Source: Arthrobacter sp. B2a2-09
Lineage (GTDB): Bacteria > Actinomycetota > Actinomycetes > Actinomycetales > Micrococcaceae
NCBI RefSeq assembly: GCF_027587375.1
Contig: NZ_JAMXIC010000019.1
Span: 40,813-104,812 of the forward strand
Reading direction: 5' to 3'
Length of the DNA: 64,000 nucleotides
This document shows positions 26,281-33,029 of this stretch, in pieces. Position 1 is the stretch's first letter, and every line of letters starts with the position of its first letter. The notes under the pieces are model-generated. The model was given only the letters and a program-made list of their open reading frames with translations, was not told the DNA's origin and ran no database searches. The position numbers were made by a program, and so were the translations under genes.

Positions 26281-26334
26281 TTCAGGCACTAGCGTGATTT
26301 CAGGCGCCAGCGTGATTTCAGGCACTCGCGTCCA
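26281..26334. repeat. Three tandem 18-bp repeats at the ssb stop codon
   Basis: TTCAGGCACTAGCGTGAT, TTCAGGCGCCAGCGTGAT and TTCAGGCACTCGCGTCCA follow each other with period 18. The third copy covers the TGA (26320-26318) of the ssb C-terminal part. The period is a multiple of three and each unit repeats the stop context, which suggests replication slippage at the gene end. Confidence 0.7.
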
Positions 26335-26731
26335 CAAGTTCTCCGGTGTCAGTATCAACGAGAGCCGGCTCATCGCCTTCTCCGGCTGGAAGAATGACTT
26401 CCCGTTGGGCCGCGGCGCTGCCATCCTCGTCCTCATGCGGGCCGTCTTCGCCATCGTCATCCGCCGACGGCCACGGGTTCTCCGGCCCCATCTCAGCGGC
26501 CGTGGGCGTGCTCTGCGGGCTGGTACTACTGCTGGTCCGGATAAAGTTCGCCGAGCCCCACATGAGATCGTGCCCCACCGACTCGGCGACGATCTCTGCA
26601 ACGTGGTAGATCTTGCCGTCGTGTTCCCATTGCCTCAACCTGAGTTTCCCGACCACGATGATCCGCTGGCCCTTCTTGACGCTGCATCCAATATTCCCCG
26701 CGAGATGCCTGAACGCCTGGACGCTGAACCA
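26318..26731 (-). pseudogene. ssb: ssb, C-terminal part, cut off by the prophage
   Basis: On the minus strand the frame reads WFSVQAFRHLAGNIG, then VKKGQRIIVVGKLRLRQWE, DGKIYHVAEIVAESVGHDL, and an acidic linker, ending LVDTDTGELVDASA. This is the second half of the SSB OB-fold plus tail, about 137 residues. Upstream of the Trp codon the frame runs into attL and the integrase leader, with no ribosome-binding site and no in-frame start at hand, so it is not expected to be translated. The missing 51 N-terminal codons are at 43185-43033. The tail lacks the DDDIPF-type tip of the main bacterial SSB, consistent with an SsbB-type paralogue. Confidence 0.93.
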
Positions 26732-26745
26732 GTTAGCGGTACCAT
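26720..26745. other. attL, left junction of the integrated element
   Basis: Host ssb sequence (GAACCAG side) changes to element sequence at about 26730-26734. The plus strand AACCAGTTAG (26727-26736) and AAACAATTGG at the right end (43028-43037) share only AA, CA, TT and G. A very short shared core is what serine integrases leave. Either CA or TT as crossover dinucleotide restores the codons Asn-Trp-Phe of ssb. Confidence 0.85.
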
Positions 26746-26753
26746 ATGGGACT

Positions 26754-28235
26754 ATGACCACTTCCGCTGTATACCTCCGCATCTCCAAGGACAAGGGCTT
26801 AGGTACCGAGTCCGAAGGCCACGCCGTTGACCGCCAACGCAAAGACATCCATAAGATGCTCAAAGCCAGAAACTGGGAAATTGGCACAGAGTATCTGGAC
26901 AACGATGTTTCGGCATCCGGCAAGGTTCCGCGTCCCGCGTATCAACAGATGCTTGCCGACTTCGAAGCCGGGAAGATCGACGCCATTGCAGCGTGGAAGC
27001 TCGACCGGCTATGGCGCAGACCCAAGGAACTCGAACACATCATCGAGTTGGTGGAGAAGTCTTCACTGACGGTTGCCACGACTGACAGTGACATCGACCT
27101 TGCCACCCCCACAGGCCGGACCATGGCGCGAATCCTCACCACGTTTGCTCAGGACGAGCTAGACAAGAGAAGCGCACGCCAGAAAGCCCGCTTTGCGCAG
27201 GATAGAGAAGCAGGACATCACCACTGGCGCGGACGTAGGCCGTTCGGTCTGACGCTTGAGGGCAAGCTCGTCAAGGAAGAGGCAGTGGCCATTCAGGAAA
27301 TCGCGGACAGCATCATTAATGACGGAACCATTTCCGCTGGTGTGACTCTGCTTAATGAGCGCGGCCTCAAAACCACGTTTGGCGACCAATGGCAGAGGCA
27401 ACCGCTACGCCGCACGCTGATGCATCCGCGCCTTGCTGGACTCCGGAAACACAACGTGGAGGTAATAAAGGGCAAGGACGGCGAACCGGACAAGGAAACC
27501 TATGAACTCATCAAGGGCAATTGGGAAGCCGTCTTAGAGGAAGACCAGTGGCGCTCTCTCGTGGCGCGGCTTGAGACCAAAGGCCGACCGAAGCCCAAGC
27601 AGACCGACTATGAGTATCTGCTCAGTGGCCTTCTGACCTGTGAAGTCTGCAAAGACAAAGCGTATGGGCGGAAGACTCGCCGCAAGCAGAAGGACGGAAG
27701 CTACAAGGAATCCCCTATCTACCGTTGCACCAACGGGCATGTCTCCAAGATGCTCTACCCCACGGATGACTACGTGATTCTTCGGACCCTTGAGAGAATC
27801 CTGGAGATCAAGCCTGAGGCCGTGGAAGTGGACAAGCAGGCCCTCAGCACCCTCAGACAGAAGCGAGCAACGGAGCTGAAGTTTTGGGCTGACTGGCTGG
27901 AGGAAGATGCAACAGCCGATCCTGAGGACCGCATGAAGCCGAGCGAGATACGCCCGTACCGCCAAAGCCATGAGGCACGCCTGAGGGACATTGAGTCCAA
28001 GATTGCAGAGTTGGAGAAAGTCTCACTGGTGCGACTTCCGGAGATTGGGGAAGAGGGCATGAATCCGGAAGGCGAGCTTGAGATGGTCTTCGACTGGGAC
28101 AAGCTCAGCATTGAGAAGCGCCGTCGCATGGTCTCGCTCATGTGGAAGACCATCACCCTGAAAGCCGTTGGCAAGGGCGCACGCTGGGACAACGCAAATA
28201 TCGTGATGATTCCGCGTGAGCTGGCGCGTTCCTGA
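26754..28235 (+). CDS. int: Large serine recombinase (integrase)
   Basis: A 493-residue site-specific recombinase. The N-terminal resolvase domain begins MTTSAVYLRISKDKG, where the Ser of the YxRxS-type motif is the nucleophile. Further resolvase motifs are DNDVSASGKVPRPAYQQML, AWKLDRLWRR and ATPTGRTMARILTTFAQDE. The recombinase domain follows (WRGRRPFGLTLEG, LMHPRLAGLRK), then the zinc ribbon with CEVC and a distant C (YRCTNGH), then the coiled coil (about residues 370-430). The start lies only about 22 bases from attL, so in the lysogen it has almost no element-derived leader. The open frame upstream reads antisense through ssb. Confidence 0.95.
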   Translation: MTTSAVYLRISKDKGLGTESEGHAVDRQRKDIHKMLKARNWEIGTEYLDNDVSASGKVPRPAYQQMLADFEAGKIDAIAAWKLDRLWRRPKELEHIIELVEKSSLTVATTDSDIDLATPTGRTMARILTTFAQDELDKRSARQKARFAQDREAGHHHWRGRRPFGLTLEGKLVKEEAVAIQEIADSIINDGTISAGVTLLNERGLKTTFGDQWQRQPLRRTLMHPRLAGLRKHNVEVIKGKDGEPDKETYELIKGNWEAVLEEDQWRSLVARLETKGRPKPKQTDYEYLLSGLLTCEVCKDKAYGRKTRRKQKDGSYKESPIYRCTNGHVSKMLYPTDDYVILRTLERILEIKPEAVEVDKQALSTLRQKRATELKFWADWLEEDATADPEDRMKPSEIRPYRQSHEARLRDIESKIAELEKVSLVRLPEIGEEGMNPEGELEMVFDWDKLSIEKRRRMVSLMWKTITLKAVGKGARWDNANIVMIPRELARS

Positions 28236-28413
28236 CTCACCGGATGTAGCGACACGCCAGCTTTACCGCGACACGCTATAGGTTTTTCGAGCAATGGCGC
28301 GGATTCGATCCCAGAATGTAACGCATTCTCTTGGGACTGCTGCGCGAACATTAACCCCTTGCGTAGTCTCATTAACACCGGGAAAAACTCGGGCCAGACG
28401 ATAGGAGAACACA
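28236..28413. other. Element intergenic region with short direct repeats
   Basis: Two copies of GCGACACGC (28249-28257 and 28268-28276) lie ten bases apart, the second running into TATAGG. Further on, CATTAAC occurs twice (28338-28344 and 28370-28376). This may be a control region for the small gene at 28414 or a recombination-accessory site. There is no gene with a ribosome-binding site. Confidence 0.4.
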
Positions 28414-28542
28414 GTGTCAAAGACCATCGAAGAAGAACCGAAGAACGGCGAACGACGCTACATGACGCCAAGCATCGTAGAGGACGGGTATTGGGTTACC
28501 TATCGAGCCGATACGCGCACTTGGGAGCGCATCCGCGACTGA
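28414..28542 (+). CDS. Small element protein, 42 residues
   Basis: The GTG start is preceded by ATAGGAG at good spacing. The product reads VSKTIEEEPKNGERRYMTPS and ends TYRADTRTWERIRD. It is charged, soluble and has no cysteine or membrane segment. The position just after int would suit an excisionase or recombination directionality factor, but nothing in the sequence proves that. Confidence 0.6.
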   Translation: MSKTIEEEPKNGERRYMTPSIVEDGYWVTYRADTRTWERIRD

Positions 28543-28640
28543 TTTGGATGTTTCGGTGACTTCCCGTTGGATCTTGCGAACTTGCGGTGGAGGCCGATTA
28601 GGTGATAATGGGTCCGCCATGATAGACTCTATGTCGCGTT

Positions 28641-28675
28641 GAAACCCCTGAATTCCTTGAGAATTCGGGGGTTTC
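28641..28675. terminator. Hairpin terminator in the element
   Basis: GAAACCCCTGAATTC pairs with GAATTCGGGGGTTTC, loop CTTGA. The 3' arm ends in GTTTCG. It separates the int/small-gene unit from the next gene group. Confidence 0.75.
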
Positions 28676-28778
28676 GTACGTTAACGGCAAACTTCTTAAG
28701 TCTATAGAAGTTTACAAAAAGCCCGGAATCGGCATATTAGAAAACAGGTTCCATCAACTTGGCCTCTGAGAATTGATA

Positions 28779-28784
28779 TATAAT
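28779..28784 (+). promoter_or_regulatory. Likely promoter -10 for the small gene pair at 28819
   Basis: TATAAT in an AT-rich stretch (AATTGATATATAATTGAC), 35 bases upstream of the start codon. The best -35 candidate, TTGGCC at 28759-28764, is closer than usual, so the promoter is only a candidate. Confidence 0.45.
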
Positions 28785-28818
28785 TGACAAAGAACGAAAC
28801 AACCACTAAGGAAGCAAT

Positions 28819-28998
28819 ATGGATAAACGAGCAGGGCGCGAAAGAGGCCGACTGGAACTACTCCGTCAATCACGAACAGCCACCATCCGATCTCTCGACA
28901 GAATCACAAGGATGCACGTTGAAGAGATGACCAAGAGGCAAGTTAAGATATCGGCACTAACAGCGGAAATCGAAGAACTAGAGAAAGCAGAACAATGA
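28819..28998 (+). CDS. Small basic/coiled-coil element protein, 59 residues
   Basis: ATG 28819 follows AAGGAAG at good spacing. The product MDKRAGRERGRLELLRQSR... is very basic in its first half and has a heptad-like acidic C-terminus (ISALTAEIEELEKAEQ). The TGA overlaps the ATG of the lipoprotein gene (ATGA). A DNA-binding or membrane-recruiting helper of the lipoprotein is possible; the function is unknown. Confidence 0.65.
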   Translation: MDKRAGRERGRLELLRQSRTATIRSLDRITRMHVEEMTKRQVKISALTAEIEELEKAEQ

Positions 28999-29213
28999 AA
29001 CGACTTGCAGCGGTACTCATCGCCGGAGCGCTCCTGACAGGCTGTGCAGCCAAGACGCCAGCGGGACCAAGTGAAGCTGATGCCCGGTACGCAAAGTGTG
29101 TGAAGGGCGAAACGGATGACTACAAGGTCCAATACGGAGAAGCCCACTACCGGGACAACGCGACCAAGGTTGACCGGATGATTGCCGACCGTTGCGAGAA
29201 CGCACGCAAATAG
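28995..29213 (+). CDS. Element-encoded lipoprotein, 72 residues
   Basis: MKRLAAVLIAGALLTGCAAKTP is a complete lipoprotein signal with lipobox LLTGC, Cys at residue 17. The mature part of about 55 residues carries two more cysteines (YAKCVKGE and ADRCENARK) that could form a disulfide outside the membrane. Small lipoproteins made by prophages are known as superinfection-exclusion factors in other phages, so that is the first guess. It is translationally coupled to the 59-residue gene and followed by a terminator, so the two form a unit apart from the replication and late genes. Confidence 0.8.
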   Translation: MKRLAAVLIAGALLTGCAAKTPAGPSEADARYAKCVKGETDDYKVQYGEAHYRDNATKVDRMIADRCENARK

Positions 29214-29216
29214 GAA

Positions 29217-29248
29217 AAGCCTCCCGCTACGACTACGGGAGGCCTTCC
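29217..29248 (+). terminator. Terminator after the lipoprotein gene
   Basis: GCCTCCCG (29219-29226) pairs with CGGGAGGC (29236-29243), followed by CTTCC. It ends the two-gene unit. Confidence 0.7.
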
Positions 29249-29415
29249 AGAGGTTGTTAAGAACCAACGAAACAACGAATCAATAACTGAATAGAAATCC
29301 GGTTACCTGCATATCTATTATACCAGATTTGCAGAGCCAAGAAAAAATACAGCTCAACTCAAATGACCAAGAAAAGAGACCAAATGGACTCAGCACTTAG
29401 AAAGATTCAATCAAG
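29249..29415. other. AT-rich leader of the RepA-like gene
   Basis: Contains TATTATACCAGAT (29317-29329), which shares the TACCAGAT(C)TTGCAG word with the late promoter at 34399-34428. It may be a second site for the same regulator. A 26-codon frame at 29363-29443 lacks a ribosome-binding site. Confidence 0.4.
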
Positions 29416-30846
29416 ATGGAAACTGCAACTACTAACTCCCTAGCCTCTACGGGCTTTGCCAGCCGCGAGGAACACCGAGCGTCTTTGATGGAAGACCTCA
29501 AACAATTCAAGTCCAGAGCAGGCACGCTAGCTCTGTGGAAAATGAATGGCTTTACAAGCATCCCGACCGTGGACAGCTTGGAAGAAGGCCGCGACCTAGC
29601 AGCTCAAGGACTCCCGTCCTACGTCAAGAACGAGCGCGGATATCTAAAGTTCGTTCCCGAACTCCTATGCGACGAAGCAGCCGAACAGCGCAAGCAAGCC
29701 GAAACAGCCGCAAAGATCGCGGAGACCCAAGCAAGGCTTCTTGCCGAAGATCAGGCCCGAACTGACGACTTCAAAGAGACCAACCGCCTAAAGTCCGTAG
29801 CGGACATGCTCAAGACCCCTGAAATTGACTGGCTTGTAGAAGACAAGATCCACCGCTCAGGACTTTTCCAGATCTTCGGAGCGTCTTACACCGGCAAGAC
29901 GCTGGTGGTTCTGGATCTCGTGATGAGCTGGTGCGCCGGTCTGGACAACTGGCAGGGCTACAGGCTCAACAATGGCGGCGAGCCTCAGGAAGCCGTCTAC
30001 GTGGCCGCTGAAGGTGGCGCGGCCCTGTCCGTACACGTGGACGCATGGCTGAAGTACCACAAAGACATTGACCCTTCCCGTCTTGATGGTCTGGTCTTCC
30101 TTGACGGTGGCGACGGAGACCACATGTTCCTAGGCGTCGGCAAGTCCGACGTTGAGGCGAAGGACTCATGGACGCGTCTCCTGTATGAAGTAGCCGAGCT
30201 GGATCTCAACCCTTCTCTAGTGGTCTTCGATACTCAGATTGACCTTGCTCCCGGCGTGGATGAGAACAGCAACACTGACATGGTTGGTGTCCTCCGAGAG
30301 GTCAAGCGCCTTGGCGACACTGCCGGATTCATGGCGGTAGTTGTCCACCACACCGGACACGACGGCAACAAGGCCCGTGGCGCATCCGGAATGATGGGCA
30401 AGTGCGATGCTCAGGCCAAGCTGACGAGCATTGGCGAGAAGTCCGGTAAGGCCAAGCTCGAATGGACGAAGGTCAAGGGACGCGCTGTCCCCCAGGATTC
30501 CATCAGTTACCACATTCAGGGCTACCGCGACATTCCGGGATTCGACTCTGAGGGCGCTGTCTGTGTTCCGCTGGACAAGACCGCTGCCGCCTATTCGGAG
30601 ATCTCATCCAAGAGGCCGACCGACGACACCGTGCGCCTCATCATGAATGCCCTCACCAACGGTGAACTCTCCGTTCGTGCACTATCCGAAGCGGTAGGCA
30701 TCGACAGGAACACCAAGGCCTTCAAAGACGCAATTGAATGGATGACGTATTCCAACTACCTCACTCAGAGCAAGCAAGGCCGCTCTTCTATGGTTGGATT
30801 GGCTCCCTTTGCAGTGGCTCCGGAAGACCCTGCAATCAATTCCTAA
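29416..30846 (+). CDS. RepA-like AAA/RecA-fold ATPase (replication helicase candidate)
   Basis: A 476-residue protein. The N-terminal 130 residues are helical and charged (ETAAKIAETQARLLAEDQAR). The ATPase core starts at FQIFGASYTGKTLVVLDLV (Walker A GASYTGKT), has a Walker B-like SLVVFDTQIDLA, and then the VVVHHTGHDGNKARGASGM stretch typical of RepA/RSF1010-type hexameric helicases and phage AAA_25 proteins. A short winged-helix-like C-terminal region (LTNGELSVRALSEAVGIDRN) follows. Together with the repeats just downstream it points to element-encoded replication initiation. A lineage-specific RecA paralogue is a less likely alternative. Confidence 0.8.
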   Translation: METATTNSLASTGFASREEHRASLMEDLKQFKSRAGTLALWKMNGFTSIPTVDSLEEGRDLAAQGLPSYVKNERGYLKFVPELLCDEAAEQRKQAETAAKIAETQARLLAEDQARTDDFKETNRLKSVADMLKTPEIDWLVEDKIHRSGLFQIFGASYTGKTLVVLDLVMSWCAGLDNWQGYRLNNGGEPQEAVYVAAEGGAALSVHVDAWLKYHKDIDPSRLDGLVFLDGGDGDHMFLGVGKSDVEAKDSWTRLLYEVAELDLNPSLVVFDTQIDLAPGVDENSNTDMVGVLREVKRLGDTAGFMAVVVHHTGHDGNKARGASGMMGKCDAQAKLTSIGEKSGKAKLEWTKVKGRAVPQDSISYHIQGYRDIPGFDSEGAVCVPLDKTAAAYSEISSKRPTDDTVRLIMNALTNGELSVRALSEAVGIDRNTKAFKDAIEWMTYSNYLTQSKQGRSSMVGLAPFAVAPEDPAINS

Positions 30847-31040
30847 GCATCCAACCATAACCCAACCATAGAAGCCTATTGGCCTCTAGTTCCCCTAGAT
30901 CTAGGGGATTCTATGGTTGGCAACCATAAACCCAACCACTACATAACCATAGAACCGGGTATGTAGATGGATGGTTGGTTTGGTTGGGGGGGCTTTAGCC
31001 CCAACCAATAACCAAACCATACAACCAAGCCATTAATCAC
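30786..31040. repeat. Iteron-like repeats with an 18-bp palindrome, putative origin
   Basis: The 12-mer CCAACCATAGAA occurs directly at 30862-30873 and inverted (TTCTATGGTTGG) at 30786-30797 and 30909-30920. Shorter copies are at 30851 (CCAACCATA), 30921 (CAACCATA), 30945 (AACCATAGAA), 30971 (ATGGTTGG inverted), and more AACCA words run to 31030. Between the 30862 and 30909 copies lies the perfect palindrome TCCCCTAGATCTAGGGGA (30891-30908). A GGTTGGGG...CCCCAACC hairpin follows near 30983-31005. Its position directly after a RepA-like gene suggests an origin or a dense operator array. Confidence 0.75.
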
Positions 31041-31055
31041 GAAGGAAGTTACACA

Positions 31056-31220
31056 ATGAGCAGCAACATCGAAATCAGTCCAACTCCGAACTATTGGGAT
31101 GGAGAGTCAGCGCTCTTCATGACGGACGCAAACACAGGAACAGTCCACATCCTGCCTGAATCCGGATTCGACATTGACCGCTGGTACGAAGAAGAGCAAA
31201 TCCGTAGGAGCGCCAAGTGA
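31056..31220 (+). CDS. Small element protein, 54 residues
   Basis: ATG 31056 follows AAGGAAG. The product MSSNIEISPTPNYWDGESAL...LPESGFDIDRWYEEEQIRR is acidic and soluble. It is the first of three overlapping genes. Function unknown. Confidence 0.65.
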   Translation: MSSNIEISPTPNYWDGESALFMTDANTGTVHILPESGFDIDRWYEEEQIRRSAK

Positions 31221-31327
31221 TTGAAATCCTTTGCCTAGTCCTTGTAGGCGTACTGGTCAAGAATCACCACGGAAGAATGAAAGAGCTTGGAAAGCAAGCA
31301 CGAGCATACGGAAAGCGCACAGCATGA
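31217..31327 (+). CDS. Tiny membrane protein of the element, 36 residues
   Basis: GTG 31217 lies inside the end of the previous gene and has TAGGAG upstream. The product VIEILCLVLVGVLVKNHHGR plus a basic tail has one hydrophobic segment at the N-terminus and a strongly positive C-terminus, so it is predicted to sit in the membrane with a cytoplasmic tail. The stop overlaps the next start (ATGA). It is a candidate phage membrane factor, possibly lysis-related; no homologue recognised. Confidence 0.6.
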   Translation: MIEILCLVLVGVLVKNHHGRMKELGKQARAYGKRTA

Positions 31328-31905
31328 GCAGAGTACTAAAGGCCCAACTCTTCGAATTGGAGAAGCAAGCGGCCACACTGGAAAGAATCGTCTACAACAT
31401 GCTCACGTCCCTTATGACCGTCAAGGACGGGGACGTTGAGAGGTATGAGGACAAGATCCTCAGGAAGCTTGTGAAGCTCGATGACCTTCAAGACGAGATA
31501 GACGCCACGGTAGCCAAGCTCAAGGAAGCTGGCGCGTGGGAGCCGGTCAGGCATACGGGAAACGTCTACGAGTACAACCCTCCCGGATCGTCTCCACAAA
31601 AGCCAAAACCCCGTCAGGCCTACCCACGTAAACCAAGACCCAAATCGGTAAAACCTCCGAAGATCATTACTGAGCGTGGATCACATTCAACGCGTCTGGT
31701 CCGTTCCAAAAACTGGATTGCTTGCTCTCAGCTAATGAGGGAGACCGGTGGCGAATTCACGGTGGGGCAACTTATGGAGGTTACCGGCCAGAGTCAGATA
31801 GCCGCTACTGACCGATTGAAGACATGGGCTAATGCAGGTCTCATCACAAAGACTGGACTAGGACGTGAAGCCGTTTATGCATCAACTGAGAACGGTTATC
31901 ACTAA
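31324..31905 (+). CDS. Element protein with coiled coil and winged-helix-like domain
   Basis: A 193-residue protein. Residues 1-75 are helical (LFELEKQAATLERIVYN, KILRKLVKLDDLQDEIDATVAKL), then a basic Pro/Lys linker (QKPKPRQAYPRKPRPKSVKPPK), then a C-terminal domain SKNWIACSQLMRETGGEFTVGQLMEVTG... ITKTGLGREAVYAS that reads like a winged helix-turn-helix. It is the only recognisable DNA-binding regulator candidate of the element and may control the downstream morphogenesis genes. A role as terminase small subunit is another option given its position. Confidence 0.65.
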   Translation: MSRVLKAQLFELEKQAATLERIVYNMLTSLMTVKDGDVERYEDKILRKLVKLDDLQDEIDATVAKLKEAGAWEPVRHTGNVYEYNPPGSSPQKPKPRQAYPRKPRPKSVKPPKIITERGSHSTRLVRSKNWIACSQLMRETGGEFTVGQLMEVTGQSQIAATDRLKTWANAGLITKTGLGREAVYASTENGYH

Positions 31906-31907
31906 GG

Positions 31908-31913
31908 TATAAT
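31908..31913 (+). promoter_or_regulatory. Candidate promoter -10 before the packaging genes
   Basis: AAGGTATAATTAAACGG contains TATAAT at 31908-31913 in the same GGTATAATT word as the late promoter at 34401. No good -35 is seen. Confidence 0.4.
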
Positions 31914-31929
31914 TAAACGGGGTGATCAA

Positions 31930-32028
31930 GTGATCCCATTCAGTTACACCGGACTCCCAGCCTGGACAATAATCCCGGTATTGATCTGCTTCATATTGAT
32001 AGCGCTGATAATGCGGGATGAGGATTAG
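31930..32028 (+). CDS. Tiny membrane protein of the element, 32 residues
   Basis: GTG 31930 follows GGGGTG at moderate spacing. The product VIPFSYTGLPAWTIIPVLIC followed by FILIALIMRDED is almost entirely one transmembrane segment with an acidic end. Size and topology would fit a minimal holin-like or phage membrane peptide, but that is only a guess. Confidence 0.5.
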   Translation: MIPFSYTGLPAWTIIPVLICFILIALIMRDED

Positions 32029-32173
32029 CCACCGAATGGCTTGACGCTCCGGAATTAGACGGGGAACACAGCACAGCATGTGCAAGCGGAAGGCAACCGG
32101 AGAAATACGCCACTGACCTAAATGGTCCTGCCGAAATGACGAATGAACGCGAAAGCGGAAAGCAGTATTCGTC

Positions 32174-32533
32174 ATGGCATCAGCCAATTGGTCAGGCCGT
32201 AGGGTCACCAGCGCTAGAGCACAGCTCGCGCAACAACTACCACTCCCCTGCTACAGGTGCGGGGTCACCATCCCCAGCGCTGCCGAGTGCAAGAGACAAG
32301 GCGTCTCGTGGGATGTAGACCACATCACGGCACAGGCGCACAACGGTAGCCACCAAGCCAGCAACCTCACTGTCAGCCACTCCCGTTGCAACCGCAGCCA
32401 TGGAGGAAAGCTAGGCAACCAGAGCAAGGCCAAGACAAAGATAGTCCGCGCCGTTGAGACCGAGCGTACTAACAAGTTCTGGAATGTCGCCGCGCTTCTG
32501 CTGCTGCCTCAGTTGGGCGGCTCACATGTGTAA
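32174..32533 (+). CDS. HNH endonuclease
   Basis: A 119-residue protein. The zinc-binding CYRC is followed by VSWDVDHITAQAHNGSHQASNLTVSHSRCNRSHGG, which carries the D-H pair, the Asn and the final Cys/His of the HNH fold. Phages of this type place an HNH gene directly before the terminase, where it takes part in cleavage and packaging of cos DNA. The ATG at 32174 has a weak ribosome-binding site. The stop overlaps the next gene by eight bases. Confidence 0.85.
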   Translation: MASANWSGRRVTSARAQLAQQLPLPCYRCGVTIPSAAECKRQGVSWDVDHITAQAHNGSHQASNLTVSHSRCNRSHGGKLGNQSKAKTKIVRAVETERTNKFWNVAALLLLPQLGGSHV

Positions 32534-33029
32534 GTGCGGGTCAACCAAGATCAGATGCCAGAAGACACAGGAGTGCTCACGCTGCTACCAAGCCCGACGC
32601 AGGGCAGAGAACCCCGAAGCATTCCGTGAGCAGTGGCGCACAGCAGCACGTGAGAGCTACACGCCAGCACCGCTGGTCTACACCGCAGCGGTACCACCAA
32701 CCACAGCATGCAGCTATGACGCCGCGCACCAACGCCTCAACCACTATCGAGGCCCAGCACGTGAGCGCGTCTGCTCTTGTGGTGCACAGGCCAGCGAGTG
32801 GAGCTACCGCAACAGCAGCGCGTATGAGATCGAAGGCACGCGTGTCCGCAATAGGGCAGGCAAGCAAGAGCTGGTGCATAGCAAGTGGTCAACGAACATC
32901 ACTGACTACGACGCTCTCTGCATCAAGTGTCACGACATCCGAGACTCAAAGCCTTTTTCGGGCCAAGGCTTGAGAACCCTGGCTGTTGCCCCTCCCTTTT
33001 TTGTCTCCGTGGCGGCTGGCGATGAGTGA
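32526..33029 (+). CDS. Cysteine-rich element protein, zinc-binding, function unknown
   Basis: A 167-residue protein. The N-terminal MCKCGSTKIRCQKTQECSRC has six cysteines that suit a zinc ribbon, and a second cluster is VCSCGAQASEWSYRN...LCIKCHD, which looks like a degenerate HNH-type/zinc fold common in actinophages. It starts inside the HNH gene and ends eight bases inside the terminase gene, so all three are probably translated together. Confidence 0.7.
   Translation: MCKCGSTKIRCQKTQECSRCYQARRRAENPEAFREQWRTAARESYTPAPLVYTAAVPPTTACSYDAAHQRLNHYRGPARERVCSCGAQASEWSYRNSSAYEIEGTRVRNRAGKQELVHSKWSTNITDYDALCIKCHDIRDSKPFSGQGLRTLAVAPPFFVSVAAGDE

Noticed and set aside
28866..29267. 133-codon minus-strand frame in the element
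   Set aside because: Antisense to the lipoprotein pair, which have good starts, overlaps and a lipobox; the minus frame has no ribosome-binding site.
29363..29443. 26-codon frame before the RepA-like gene
   Set aside because: No ribosome-binding site and it overlaps the RepA-like start out of frame.
30786..31040. CRISPR array
   Set aside because: The repeats are 8-12 bases, in both orientations and irregularly spaced, and there are no cas genes; it fits iterons or operators.
32028..32318. Open frame reading TEWLDAPELDGEHSTACASG and onward into the HNH gene
   Set aside because: The sequence looks protein-like, but there is no ATG, GTG or TTG before 32136, no ribosome-binding site, and it overlaps the better supported HNH gene. 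A frameshift from the 32-residue gene has no slippery site.
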